A stretch of 6,201 nt of DNA from Treponema sp. (GTDB taxonomy: Bacteria; Spirochaetota; Spirochaetia; Treponematales; Breznakiellaceae). The stretch lies in the NCBI GenBank assembly GCA_009786675.1, contig WQRP01000096.1, forward strand, positions 1 to 6,201, read 5' to 3'. Of this stretch, positions 1-6,183 are shown one piece after another; position 1 is the stretch's first letter; each line of letters starts with the position of its first letter. The position numbers were made by a program, and so were the translations under genes. The notes beneath the pieces were generated by a model, which had not been told where the DNA came from, did not search any database, and was given only the letters and a program-made list of their open reading frames with translations.

Positions 1-14
1 GGGGGGGGGGGGGG
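1..14. repeat. Poly-G homopolymer (14 G) at left edge
   Basis: An uninterrupted run of 14 G on the plus strand (C on the minus strand) opens the window, next to AT-rich sequence. It lies 3 bp beyond the -10 box of a leftward promoter candidate, so it would fall at the transcription start of a leftward gene outside the window. Its true length cannot be known because the window starts inside it. It may be a real slippage-prone tract or an assembly-edge effect. Confidence 0.85.
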
Positions 15-17
15 TAA

Positions 18-46
18 ATTGTATTATTTTTGGAAATATGTGACAT
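18..46 (-). promoter_or_regulatory. Candidate sigma70 promoter pointing left, next to poly-C
   Basis: On the minus strand, ATGTCA (41-46, 4/6 match to TTGACA) is separated by exactly 17 bp from TACAAT (18-23, 5/6 match to TATAAT). Three bases later the minus strand enters the run of at least 14 C, so initiation would be expected inside or at the edge of that tract. The target gene would lie beyond the left edge. This is a consensus match in an AT-rich region, where chance matches are more common. Confidence 0.4.
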
Positions 47-116
47 TTTTACAGCCCCTTTGGCGCGGATTGCGAACCGCCGCCGCCCAAGACGGCTTTA
101 ATTACGCTTTTTTGGA

Positions 117-145
117 ATGTTACCGGCGGCGACCGTAATTGTCAA
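117..145 (-). promoter_or_regulatory. Candidate sigma70 promoter downstream of the DUF2804 gene
   Basis: On the minus strand there is a perfect TTGACA (140-145), a 17-bp spacer and TAACAT (117-122, 4/6 match to TATAAT). It begins about 35 bp past the stop codon of the DUF2804 gene and points left. With the second candidate at 18-46 it suggests that another minus-strand gene starts just outside the window. The rest of 1-180 has no credible coding region. Only weak 4-bp hairpins (for example GCCG/CGGC around 82-96) are present, so no terminator is called. Confidence 0.45.
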
Positions 146-180
146 CCGTAAATTCGTAAATTTCGAACAACGCCGGCGGG

Positions 181-1212
181 CTAAAACCGCGTCTTGGTGC
201 GCTCGGCGAACCCGGTCACGTTGGAAAAGTCCACGGCGGATCCGTCGTCCAGGACGGCCCTGCCGGAAAAGCTGCCGAAAAACTGGCGACGGGCAAACGA
301 ATGGAAAAAAATCCGCCTTCTGTCGGTGCGCTCCTGCTGGGGGGTAAAGACCATTTCCAGGCGGCCGTCGTTGCTGGTAAAGCGCCAGGGGGAAAGCCAG
401 TTCGCCGGGGGGATGTGGAACGTTATCTGGTCCAGCTTGTGCAGCCGCCCGTCCACGAAAAAGGCGTTCTCCGTCCCGTCGGTGGCGTCCTCGGAGCCGT
501 GCCCCACGCTGAAGCCGACCAGCCGCCCGTCGCCCATGCCGCAGCCAGAGGCCCAGTAGCGGGTGTCGGCCCTGGGGCGAACGCCGCGGCTCCAGTCGAA
601 AATTCCCCAGGAATTCCCCTTGGTAAAGACGATCTCGGCGGTGCCAAACTGGACGACACCCTCCACCGTGTACCAGGGCGAGCAGCGGGAGTACCTGAAC
701 GCGTTCCCCTGGTTGCGCCAGGGCAGGTTGCAGACCAGGGAATCCCCCACGGGAACCGGCGAGCTAAGCACAAGCTCGCCGCGGACGCTGCGCTTGTTCC
801 CGAACCTGGGGATGTCCGCCCGGATAATCTTGGCCCCGCCCTCCATGGGGACCAGGTCCAGGGCCGCGCCGTGCCGGCGGAAGCGCACCGCGCCCGCCTG
901 GCTGCCCGGGGGCATACCGTAACTGCCCATGGGCAGGATTGACTGCATCATCTCGGTCGAGCGGTTTTTTTCCCTTCTGGAGGCGACGGTAACGCCCATG
1001 CTGCCCAGGCAGCCGTCGTCGCGGACCTCGAATATTATGGTGTGCGTGGGATTAAAGACGACGTAGCGGTCGGATTCAGAGATCCTGCGCCTTGGCGCCC
1101 ACACCATCGCCGGATCGTAGAAAAAGCCGGGCTGCCTGGACCAGCCGAAATTCTGCGGCCTGCCCGAGTCGCCCACCACCGCCAGCGCGGATGATATCTC
1201 ATTTTGCGGCAA
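181..1212 (-). CDS. DUF2804 domain-containing protein
   Basis: The protein resembles the DUF2804 family, whose biochemical role is unknown to me. With the start used here (343 aa), an N-terminal segment reads FGWSRQPGFFYDPAMVWAP, then RRRISESDRYVVF (residues about 22-54). The central-to-C-terminal family hallmarks are GIFDWSRGVRP (about 203-213), YWASGCG (219-225), the H-G-S-x-D-A-T-D-G-T-E-N stretch and FVDGRLHKLDQITFHIP (about 238-268), and FGSFSG with DDG near the end. No signal peptide or membrane segment is visible, so it is probably cytoplasmic. The start is uncertain. TTG at 1212 puts NEISSALAVV, where I judge family similarity to begin, three residues in, and leaves room for promoters; its only SD-like sequence is a weak GGGG. 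ATG at 1278 (365 aa) would touch the murD start, and ATG at 1308 would overlap it. The gene is divergent from murD. The family call is from motif memory, not a search. Confidence 0.78.
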   Translation of the reverse strand: MPQNEISSALAVVGDSGRPQNFGWSRQPGFFYDPAMVWAPRRRISESDRYVVFNPTHTIIFEVRDDGCLGSMGVTVASRREKNRSTEMMQSILPMGSYGMPPGSQAGAVRFRRHGAALDLVPMEGGAKIIRADIPRFGNKRSVRGELVLSSPVPVGDSLVCNLPWRNQGNAFRYSRCSPWYTVEGVVQFGTAEIVFTKGNSWGIFDWSRGVRPRADTRYWASGCGMGDGRLVGFSVGHGSEDATDGTENAFFVDGRLHKLDQITFHIPPANWLSPWRFTSNDGRLEMVFTPQQERTDRRRIFFHSFARRQFFGSFSGRAVLDDGSAVDFSNVTGFAERTKTRF

Positions 1213-1239
1213 GAAAACCCCGTCGGCGGCGTCGCGCCG

Positions 1240-1271
1240 TTGCCCGGCACCCGTATTGCATGGTATATAGT
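1240..1271 (+). promoter_or_regulatory. Candidate murD-epmA promoter in divergent spacer
   Basis: On the plus strand TTGCCC (1240-1245) is followed after 18 bp by TATATA (1264-1269), with an overlapping TATAGT at 1266-1271. Initiation would fall about 6-8 bp beyond the -10 box, at or next to the murD ATG at 1277, giving a leaderless or nearly leaderless transcript. This fits the absence of a Shine-Dalgarno sequence before that ATG. The same AT-rich block carries TATACT on the minus strand (1269-1274), a possible -10 for the DUF2804 gene, but no good -35 is seen for it. The call rests on consensus only. Confidence 0.4.
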
Positions 1272-1276
1272 ATAGC

Positions 1277-2716
1277 ATGGATTTTTCCGGAATGAAAGTC
1301 CTTGTCATGGGACTGGGACTGCACGGCGGGGGGCTAGAGTCCGCCCGCTTCCTGTACGGGCGCGGCGCGGAGCTTACCGTGACCGACCTTCGCGACGAGG
1401 GGATCCTGTCCCCCTCGATAGACCTGCTGGAGGCGGAGCGTCGCCCGGGAAGGGCGCCGGTCCGCTACGTCCTGGGCCGGCACGAGATCGACGACTTCAA
1501 AAAGGCGGACATGGTGATCAAGAACCCGGGGGTGCGCCCGGATTCCCCCTTCCTAAAGGCCGCCCGCCGCATAGAGACCGACATCTCGCTGTTTTTGGGC
1601 GCGGCCCCGGCGCGGATCTCGGCGGTGACCGGGTCAAAGGGCAAGTCCTGCACGACATCGGCCCTGCACTGGGCGCTGGCGCGTGCCTACGCCGCCGCGC
1701 CCAGAAGGGCGTTCCTGGGCGGCAACATCACGGTGTCGCCCCTGGCCTTCCTGGACGATCTTAGCGAAACCGACGACGTGGTGCTGGAGCTTTCAAGCTG
1801 GCAGCTTGGGGACCTTAGGGGGCGGCTAAGGGACGGCGTCCCGCTGCTTAAGCCCAGGGCCTCGGTGCTTACGACGATCCTGCCGGACCACCAGGACTTT
1901 TACGGGGGAATGGTGCCCTACGTCGCGGACAAGCGGGTGATCTACGAGGGGCAGGGTCCGGACGACGTCACGGTGGCCTGGGACGACGAGTGGGGTGGCA
2001 GCTTCCTAAGGGAAAGCCGCGCCGCCGGCCTGACTTGCTCGACCGCCCCCCTGCCGGAGGGGACCAGCGGCGGCTGGCTTCCAGACCCCGCAGGCCCGGC
2101 CTTCGCCAGGCTCTACGGCAAACTGGGGGACGGCGTTTTCGACGGAAGCCTGGCGGAAATCGTCCCGGAAAGGCCGCTCGTTCCCGGCCACCACCAAAAG
2201 CGGAACTTTCTGGCCGCCGGCCTTGCCCTGCTTGGCCTTGGCCTGCCGCCCGACACCATAAGGGAGGCCCTGGGAACCTTTCCCGGGATCGAGCACAGGA
2301 TGGAGCTTTTCCACCGGGCCGGGGGCATGGACTTCTACAACGACAGCGCGGCGACGATTCCCGAGGCGGCGGCGGCGGCCCTGGAAACCCTGGGCGGCGG
2401 CCGGACGGTCCTGGTCACCGGCGGTACGGACAAGAACCTGGACTTTTCGCCCCTGGCCGGGGCGGCGGGAAAGGCCAAGGCCATAGTCCTTTTGGCCGGC
2501 ACCGGAAGCGAGAAGCTGCGGCCGCTTTTGGACCGGGCGGGCGTCGCCTACCTTGGCCCCTTCGACTCGCCTGACGCGGCGGCGGCGGCGGCCCTGGGGG
2601 CGGCGGCGGCCGGGGACAGCGTGGTCCTTTCGCCGGGATGCGCGTCCTTCGGGATGTTCCTTAACGAGTTCGACCGCGGGCGCAAGTGGAAGGACGCGGT
2701 TCGGCGGCTAGCCTAG
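1277..2716 (+). CDS. murD: UDP-N-acetylmuramoylalanine--D-glutamate ligase
   Basis: MurD adds D-glutamate to UDP-MurNAc-L-Ala using ATP, in cytoplasmic peptidoglycan precursor synthesis. The 479-aa protein has an N-terminal nucleotide-binding fold (VLVMGLGLHGGG, residues 8-19), the Mur-ligase P-loop TGSKGKS (118-124), catalytic-domain ELSSWQL (171-177), PDH with His205, and YVADKRVIYEG with Lys219 at the usual carbamylated-lysine position. C-terminal motifs are EHRMELF (Arg341), FYNDSAAT (Asp356), VTGGTDKNLDF, and the MurD-typical SPGCASFGMF..EFDRGRKW (452-471). It is about 40 aa longer than E. coli MurD (438 aa), partly from insertions around residues 50-75 and 235-285. Gln307 and Ala358 replace residues usually Asn and Lys. 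ATG at 1277 has no SD; ATG at 1292 is the alternative. Poly-alanine runs encoded by GCG repeats lie in the C-terminal domain. It is followed after 2 nt by epmA. Confidence 0.96.
   Translation: MDFSGMKVLVMGLGLHGGGLESARFLYGRGAELTVTDLRDEGILSPSIDLLEAERRPGRAPVRYVLGRHEIDDFKKADMVIKNPGVRPDSPFLKAARRIETDISLFLGAAPARISAVTGSKGKSCTTSALHWALARAYAAAPRRAFLGGNITVSPLAFLDDLSETDDVVLELSSWQLGDLRGRLRDGVPLLKPRASVLTTILPDHQDFYGGMVPYVADKRVIYEGQGPDDVTVAWDDEWGGSFLRESRAAGLTCSTAPLPEGTSGGWLPDPAGPAFARLYGKLGDGVFDGSLAEIVPERPLVPGHHQKRNFLAAGLALLGLGLPPDTIREALGTFPGIEHRMELFHRAGGMDFYNDSAATIPEAAAAALETLGGGRTVLVTGGTDKNLDFSPLAGAAGKAKAIVLLAGTGSEKLRPLLDRAGVAYLGPFDSPDAAAAAALGAAAAGDSVVLSPGCASFGMFLNEFDRGRKWKDAVRRLA
2366..2610 (+). repeat. GCG trinucleotide runs encoding alanine tracts in murD
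   Basis: Three in-frame GCG runs lie in the C-terminal domain of murD: four GCG plus GCC at 2366-2380 (Ala364-368), five GCG plus GCC at 2576-2593 (Ala434-439), and three GCG plus GCC at 2600-2611 (Ala442-445). Length changes would stay in frame and only alter alanine number in what should be helices. They are probably a by-product of GC-rich codon choice. Confidence 0.6.
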
Positions 2717-2718
2717 TC

Positions 2719-3675
2719 ATGGATCTGGATGCGCTTAGGGAGCGCGCGCGGGTTATCCGGCGCGCGAGGTCCTTTTTCGACGAAAGGGGCTACCTGGAAC
2801 TGGACACCCCGCTGCTCTCGCCGGACCTGATCCCCGAGTCCTGCCTGGAGGTCTTCGAAACGGCCAGGATTCTGCCATCCGGCGCGTCCGAGCCCTACTG
2901 GCTGGTCCCCTCGCCGGAGGTATGGATGAAGAAGACCATCGCCAGGCACCGGGTCAGCGTCTACCAGGTGTGCAAGTGCTTCCGCAACGGGGAGTCCTCC
3001 GGCTTCCTGCACAGCCCGGAGTTTACCATGCTGGAGTACTACACGATGGGCGCGGACTACATGGACTCGCTGGCGCTTACCGAGGAACTGCTCGGCTTTC
3101 TTTCGGACGGGGGGGGGCCCCGCCCGCCGTTCGAGCGGCTCACCGTTGCCGAGGCCTTCGCCCGCCACGCCGGATTCGACCTGTTCGACGCGGTTTCCAG
3201 GGAGGGGGGACTCCTGGCGGAGGCCCGCAGGCTCGGGCTGGATCCCGCGCCCGGGACGGAAACCGCCGTCCTGTACGACCTTGTCTTCATACACGCGGTG
3301 GAGCCGAACCTTAGGCGGGACCGCCCCGTCGCCCTGCTGGACTACCCGGCCTTCGTCCCATGCCTGGCGAGCCCAAGCGCGGACGGCAAAACCCTGGAAC
3401 GCTGGGAGCTGTACCACGACGGGATAGAGCTGGCGAACTGCTTCTCGGAGGAGACCGACGCCGGCCGCGTCCGGGACTTTTTCGAAAGCGAGGCCAAAAG
3501 GAAGGAGGAAAGCGCCCTTGTGCGCCACCGGATCGACCGGGACTACTGGAGGCGCTTCCTGGACTTCCCCCGCTGTTCCGGGGTGGCGATGGGCCTGGAC
3601 CGCCTGATCATGGCCCTTTGCGGCAGATCGACGATCGACGCCGTCCTGCCCTTCCCCATGGATCCTAGACCTTAA
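2719..3675 (+). CDS. epmA: EF-P--(R)-beta-lysine ligase (EpmA/PoxA/GenX type)
   Basis: This is a class II lysyl-tRNA-synthetase-like enzyme without the N-terminal anticodon-binding domain. E. coli EpmA (325 aa) attaches (R)-beta-lysine to a conserved lysine of elongation factor P. The 318-aa product has motif 1 ([15 protein letters not shown], about 19-33), motif 2 ([22 protein letters not shown], 87-108), the substrate-binding stretch [19 protein letters not shown] (230-248) and motif 3 ([14 protein letters not shown], 287-300). Ala290 in GVAMG matches the EpmA alanine where LysRS has glycine (GIGIDR type), which favours EpmA over a tRNA-charging enzyme. ATG at 2719, 2 nt after the murD stop, gives the family start; an upstream GTG at 2686 would overlap murD. 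No clear SD is present, so translational coupling to murD is likely. A 9-G run lies within the gene. Its 3' end overlaps the opposing receptor gene by 11 bp. The EF-P and EpmB genes are not in the window. Confidence 0.92.
   Translation: MDLDALRERARVIRRARSFFDERGYLELDTPLLSPDLIPESCLEVFETARILPSGASEPYWLVPSPEVWMKKTIARHRVSVYQVCKCFRNGESSGFLHSPEFTMLEYYTMGADYMDSLALTEELLGFLSDGGGPRPPFERLTVAEAFARHAGFDLFDAVSREGGLLAEARRLGLDPAPGTETAVLYDLVFIHAVEPNLRRDRPVALLDYPAFVPCLASPSADGKTLERWELYHDGIELANCFSEETDAGRVRDFFESEAKRKEESALVRHRIDRDYWRRFLDFPRCSGVAMGLDRLIMALCGRSTIDAVLPFPMDPRP
3109..3117 (+). repeat. 9-G homopolymer inside epmA
   Basis: Nine consecutive G, followed by four C, encode Gly131-Gly133 of EpmA, in the linker after motif 2. 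A one-base gain would end translation at the stop at 3312-3314 (about 198 aa), and a one-base loss at 3425-3427 (about 235 aa). Both products would lack motif 3. The tract is therefore a possible slippage site or sequencing-error site. Confidence 0.7.
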
Positions 3676-5512
3676 AGCCCGAAACGGATTTTACCAGCGA
3701 GGAAATGTTTTCCCGGGTTCTGCCGGTAAGGTCGTTGACGGTGTTTACCGCCTTGTTCACCTGCTCCGCGCCGGCGGCCATCTCGTTGACGCCGTTGGTT
3801 ATCTCCTGGGTGGCCTTTTCCAGGTTTTTGCTCTCCTGGATGACTTCCTTGCTGCCCTCCAGCATTTCCACCGAGCTTCCGCTTACCGCCTGGGTTACCT
3901 CGCCCACCTGGGACGCGGCGTTCAGGACCTGCTTGCTCCCCGCGTTCTGCTCCTCCATGGCCCTGCGGATCGCCTCCTCCTGCTCGGCGACGGTCTTTAC
4001 GCTCTGGTCTATCGCGTCGAACCTGTTCAGGACGTTGTCGGTCGAGCGGGTAATCTTGTCCATCGATTCCTTGATCCTCTTTAGGACCGTGCCGATGGTC
4101 TTGGACTGCTCGCTGGAGGACTCCGCCAGCTTGCGGATTTCGTCGGCGACGACCGCGAATCCCCGGCCGGACTCGCCGGCGTGGGCCGCCTCGATTGCGG
4201 CGTTCATCGAAAGAAGGTTCGTCTGGCTGGCGATGTTCTGCATCACCGAGTTGATCTCCATAAGCCCCTCGGACTCCCTGGCGATGTCCTGGACGTCCGA
4301 CGCGACTTCCTGAAGGCTGTTTTTGCCGGCCTCCGAGGCCTCCTGCAGTTCCCTTACGTTCTGGACGTTCTTTACGAGCGTCGCCGTGACGGACTGGATG
4401 TTGGCGATCATTTCCTCGATGCCGGACGAGGCCTGCGACACGGCGCCGGTTTGGCGGTCAACCTGCGCGCTAAGCTTGTTGATGTTGCTGGTTACCTGCT
4501 CCATCGTGGCGTTGGTCTCGGTGACGCTGGCGCTCTGGTTCAGCACCCTGCCCTTTACGCTCTGGATGTTGGCGGCGATCTGGTTCATCGCGGCGGCCGT
4601 CTCCGTCATGTTGCTTGCCAGGTTCGTGCCTATCTCGGACAGGTCCTGCGCCTTGTTCTTGACAGAGGCGATCATCTTGCTGAATTCGCCCATGGACAGG
4701 TTGTACGAGCGGGAGGCCTGGCCGAGCTCGTCCCTGCTGTCCTCGGGGAGCCTTTTTGTCAGGTCGCCGTTCGCCACGGTTTGGAGCGCGCCGGTCAAAA
4801 GGCCTATGGGCCGGGTCACCATTCCGGATATTATCGCCGCCACCAAAACGCCCAGAACCACGCCGACGATTGTCAGGACAAGCATCGTCGCCATCGTCCT
4901 GGCGGCGGTGGCCTGTATCTCCAGGTAGCGGTTCTCCATGGTGGTCTGCGCCCCGTCCCTGAGCGTCTCGAACGACCCCTGGATCGCCCCGAAGGTGTCG
5001 ATCCCTAGATCGAAAAAGACCTCGACACGCGCCCTGCTTTCCGGATCGCCGACGACGCCCTCCATGGCCGTGGCGAACATGCCCTCCAGCACGTCGTCCC
5101 GGAACCCCGTTATGTACGCCCTTAGGGCGTTCGCCTCCCCCAGCATCTCCACCCGCCTGGCGGGGTTGATCAGCTCGTCCGCCTGCATGTTGGCAACGTA
5201 CTCGTCCATGTACCTCATGATGCTGGCGAATATCCCCATGTACTCGGCCCGTATCGCGTTCAGGAACGCCGCGTCGCCCAGGCGGAAGGACATCGTCGCG
5301 TTAAGGCGCCTCATGTCGATAATGTCCGCGTACATCAGGTTGAGGATATCGTACCGCGCGGACGGAAAGTCATGCATGAGGGCATTGTTAGTGTTGATGG
5401 TGTTGATATTGACTATGCCGTACCCGGCAATAAATACCGTGATGGCCAGCACCAGGAAAAACCCTAGAAACAGCTTGGCCCTGATTCTCATGTTCCGAAT
5501 AAACCCAATCAT
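3665..5512 (-). CDS. Methyl-accepting chemotaxis protein (transmembrane receptor)
   Basis: This inner-membrane chemoreceptor should relay periplasmic signals to CheW/CheA and the flagellar motors. The 615-aa protein has TM1 at about residues 14-36, a periplasmic all-helical sensor of about 170 residues (37-207, resembling four-helix-bundle sensors, ligand unknown), and TM2 at about 208-231. A HAMP domain follows at about 232-284 ([23 protein letters not shown]). The rest is a long cytoplasmic coiled coil whose hairpin tip carries [30 protein letters not shown] (437-466). A glutamine/glutamate-rich adaptation region ([18 protein letters not shown]) resembles treponemal receptors. The end (VSGFKV) carries no CheR-tethering pentapeptide. 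ATG at 5512 is set by AGGAGG at 5518-5523, 5 nt upstream. It starts 12 nt after the stop of the upstream 137-aa gene, indicating an operon. No terminator is visible before it overlaps epmA. Confidence 0.95.
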   Translation of the reverse strand: MIGFIRNMRIRAKLFLGFFLVLAITVFIAGYGIVNINTINTNNALMHDFPSARYDILNLMYADIIDMRRLNATMSFRLGDAAFLNAIRAEYMGIFASIMRYMDEYVANMQADELINPARRVEMLGEANALRAYITGFRDDVLEGMFATAMEGVVGDPESRARVEVFFDLGIDTFGAIQGSFETLRDGAQTTMENRYLEIQATAARTMATMLVLTIVGVVLGVLVAAIISGMVTRPIGLLTGALQTVANGDLTKRLPEDSRDELGQASRSYNLSMGEFSKMIASVKNKAQDLSEIGTNLASNMTETAAAMNQIAANIQSVKGRVLNQSASVTETNATMEQVTSNINKLSAQVDRQTGAVSQASSGIEEMIANIQSVTATLVKNVQNVRELQEASEAGKNSLQEVASDVQDIARESEGLMEINSVMQNIASQTNLLSMNAAIEAAHAGESGRGFAVVADEIRKLAESSSEQSKTIGTVLKRIKESMDKITRSTDNVLNRFDAIDQSVKTVAEQEEAIRRAMEEQNAGSKQVLNAASQVGEVTQAVSGSSVEMLEGSKEVIQESKNLEKATQEITNGVNEMAAGAEQVNKAVNTVNDLTGRTRENISSLVKSVSGFKV

Positions 5513-5524
5513 AAACGCCTCCTG

Positions 5525-5938
5525 TTAATTTTCTTGCCTATATTTTTCGAAGCCGGCCTTCCCTATGGAAAGCAGCTCGTCATGCCTGATCCTCATGGCG
5601 ACGGCAAGCTCCCTAAGGGCGAGCAGGCCGCCGGCAAATTCGGGATCGCCGGCGGGCGGTCCACCCGGAACGCCGGGGAGCCACGCTATGCTATGCGTGA
5701 ACGCATTTATCTGGTCGCACATTTCGTTAACCAGGCCGTCGGTGTCGCCCGGATAATTGGCGGCAGGATTGTCGTTCGATTGCCGCGCGGCAAGCCTGGC
5801 GGCCAGGATATCCGCACTATCCTGGATTCCCTTGGCAAGCCCAAGGGCGGCGTCGATGCGCGTCCGAAGCGACCGTTTCCTGTCCTCGCCGCCGGCGTCT
5901 TGAGAACTGCTTCCCGCGTTAACGAAAAAGTGAGCCAT
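5525..5938 (-). CDS. Hypothetical protein, 137 aa, first gene of receptor operon
   Basis: I do not recognise this protein. It starts MAHFFVNAGSSS and has a short polar N-terminus. A charged helical stretch at about residues 19-53 (RKRSLRTRIDAALGLAKGIQ...) is followed by a second helix at about 65-86 and a Pro/Gly-rich loop (LPGVPGGPPAGDPE, 87-100). A C-terminal helix spans about 102-136, ending EKYRQEN. No signal peptide, membrane segment or metal-binding cluster is visible; the one cysteine is Cys74. The helix-loop-helix layout suggests a small soluble helical protein. The start is fixed by GGAGG at 5946-5950, 7 nt upstream of ATG 5938; upstream ATGs at 5944 (SD only 1 nt away) and 6049 are disfavoured. 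The stop is 12 nt before the receptor gene, so the two are almost certainly co-transcribed. A role linked to chemotaxis is only inferred from position. Confidence 0.85.
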   Translation of the reverse strand: MAHFFVNAGSSSQDAGGEDRKRSLRTRIDAALGLAKGIQDSADILAARLAARQSNDNPAANYPGDTDGLVNEMCDQINAFTHSIAWLPGVPGGPPAGDPEFAGGLLALRELAVAMRIRHDELLSIGKAGFEKYRQEN

Positions 5939-5945
5939 GGACATA

Positions 5946-5950
5946 CCTCC
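5946..5950 (-). promoter_or_regulatory. Shine-Dalgarno GGAGG deciding the start of the 137-aa gene
   Basis: GGAGG on the minus strand lies 7 nt before ATG at 5938, an ideal spacing. The in-frame ATG at 5944 is only 1 nt away and the longer reading from 6049 has no SD, so translation should begin MAHFF. Confidence 0.85.
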
Positions 5951-5970
5951 TATGTAATGCACAAAACGGC

Positions 5971-5988
5971 ATTGCCCGGAAAGGCAAT
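5971..5988 (-). other. Small hairpin in the leader before the SD
   Basis: On the minus strand ATTGCC and GGCAAT form a perfect 6-bp inverted repeat, extendable to 7 bp with a U-G pair around a UUCC loop. It ends about 20 nt before the GGAGG. There is no following U run, so it is not a classical terminator. It could influence translation or mRNA stability. Confidence 0.45.
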
Positions 5989-6006
5989 TTAAGCCAAGGC
6001 AAAATT

Positions 6007-6182
6007 GTTCGAAACCTGGCCGAAGGAAAACGCGCGGCGACATGAACATCGGGACGCCTCGCGACCCCGGAAAGGAGTGCCCGAACGGCGGTTTCCAAGG
6101 CCACGCCCCGGGCAGTCCCCAAAGCGAACGAAAGAAGGGGTTTTATGTTTACGTTTGCAACTAAATTTATTTCGTTCGAAAC
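6007..6182. repeat. Short repeats: GTTCGAAAC twice plus a 9-bp inverted pair
   Basis: GTTCGAAAC occurs at 6007-6015 and again at 6174-6182, both in the leader region and the second immediately beside the G tract. Each contains the palindrome TTCGAA. In addition CGAACGAAA at 6125-6133 is the exact reverse complement of TTTCGTTCG at 6170-6178, with 36 nt between. A related TTTCGAAC lies at 161-168 in the left intergenic region. These could be regulator-binding sites, but TTCGAA also appears inside coding regions here. Confidence 0.35.
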
Positions 6183-6183
6183 T

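Larger units (their letters stand above)
5939..6183 (-). other. Non-coding leader upstream of the receptor operon
   Basis: About 245 bp separate the 137-aa gene from the right-hand G tract. No credible ORF with an SD is present. I see no strong sigma70 promoter for the operon, and no sigma28-like TAAA/GCCGATAA or sigma54-like GGCAC/TTGC pair. The best internal match on the minus strand is TTTCGA (6009-6014), 17 bp, TAAATT (5986-5991), which is weak. The main promoter may therefore lie at or beyond the G/C tract, leaving a long 5' leader. Confidence 0.5.

Noticed and set aside
60..110. Terminator for the DUF2804 gene
   Set aside because: Only 4-bp stems can be formed and none is followed by a U run in the minus-strand direction.
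301..942. A 213-aa plus-strand open frame opposite the DUF2804 gene
   Set aside because: Low-complexity Ala/Gly/Pro/Val composition and no motifs; the minus strand carries coherent family motifs instead.
2713..3528. A 271-aa minus-strand open frame antisense to epmA
   Set aside because: It lies opposite a clearly recognised gene, has no family motifs, and long antisense frames are expected in GC-rich DNA.
2719..3675. Lysyl-tRNA synthetase instead of EpmA
   Set aside because: The 318-aa protein lacks the anticodon-binding domain and has alanine in GVAMG where LysRS has glycine.
4181..5008. A 275-aa plus-strand open frame opposite the receptor gene
   Set aside because: Repetitive Gly/Val/Asp/His/Leu composition is the mirror of receptor codons; no SD or domain supports it.
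5534..5992. A 152-aa plus-strand open frame over the 137-aa gene
   Set aside because: Begins with TTG and has no SD, whereas the minus strand has an ideal GGAGG and correct spacing to the next gene.
6001..6020. GTTCGAAAC resembles a tRNA T-loop
   Set aside because: The flanking bases do not form the 5-bp T-stem, and no acceptor or anticodon arm can be drawn; the copy at 6174-6182 fails in the same way.
5939..6049. N-terminal extension of the 137-aa protein to ATG 6049 (174 aa)
   Set aside because: The strong SD at 5946-5950 points to the ATG at 5938; the extension has no SD of its own.
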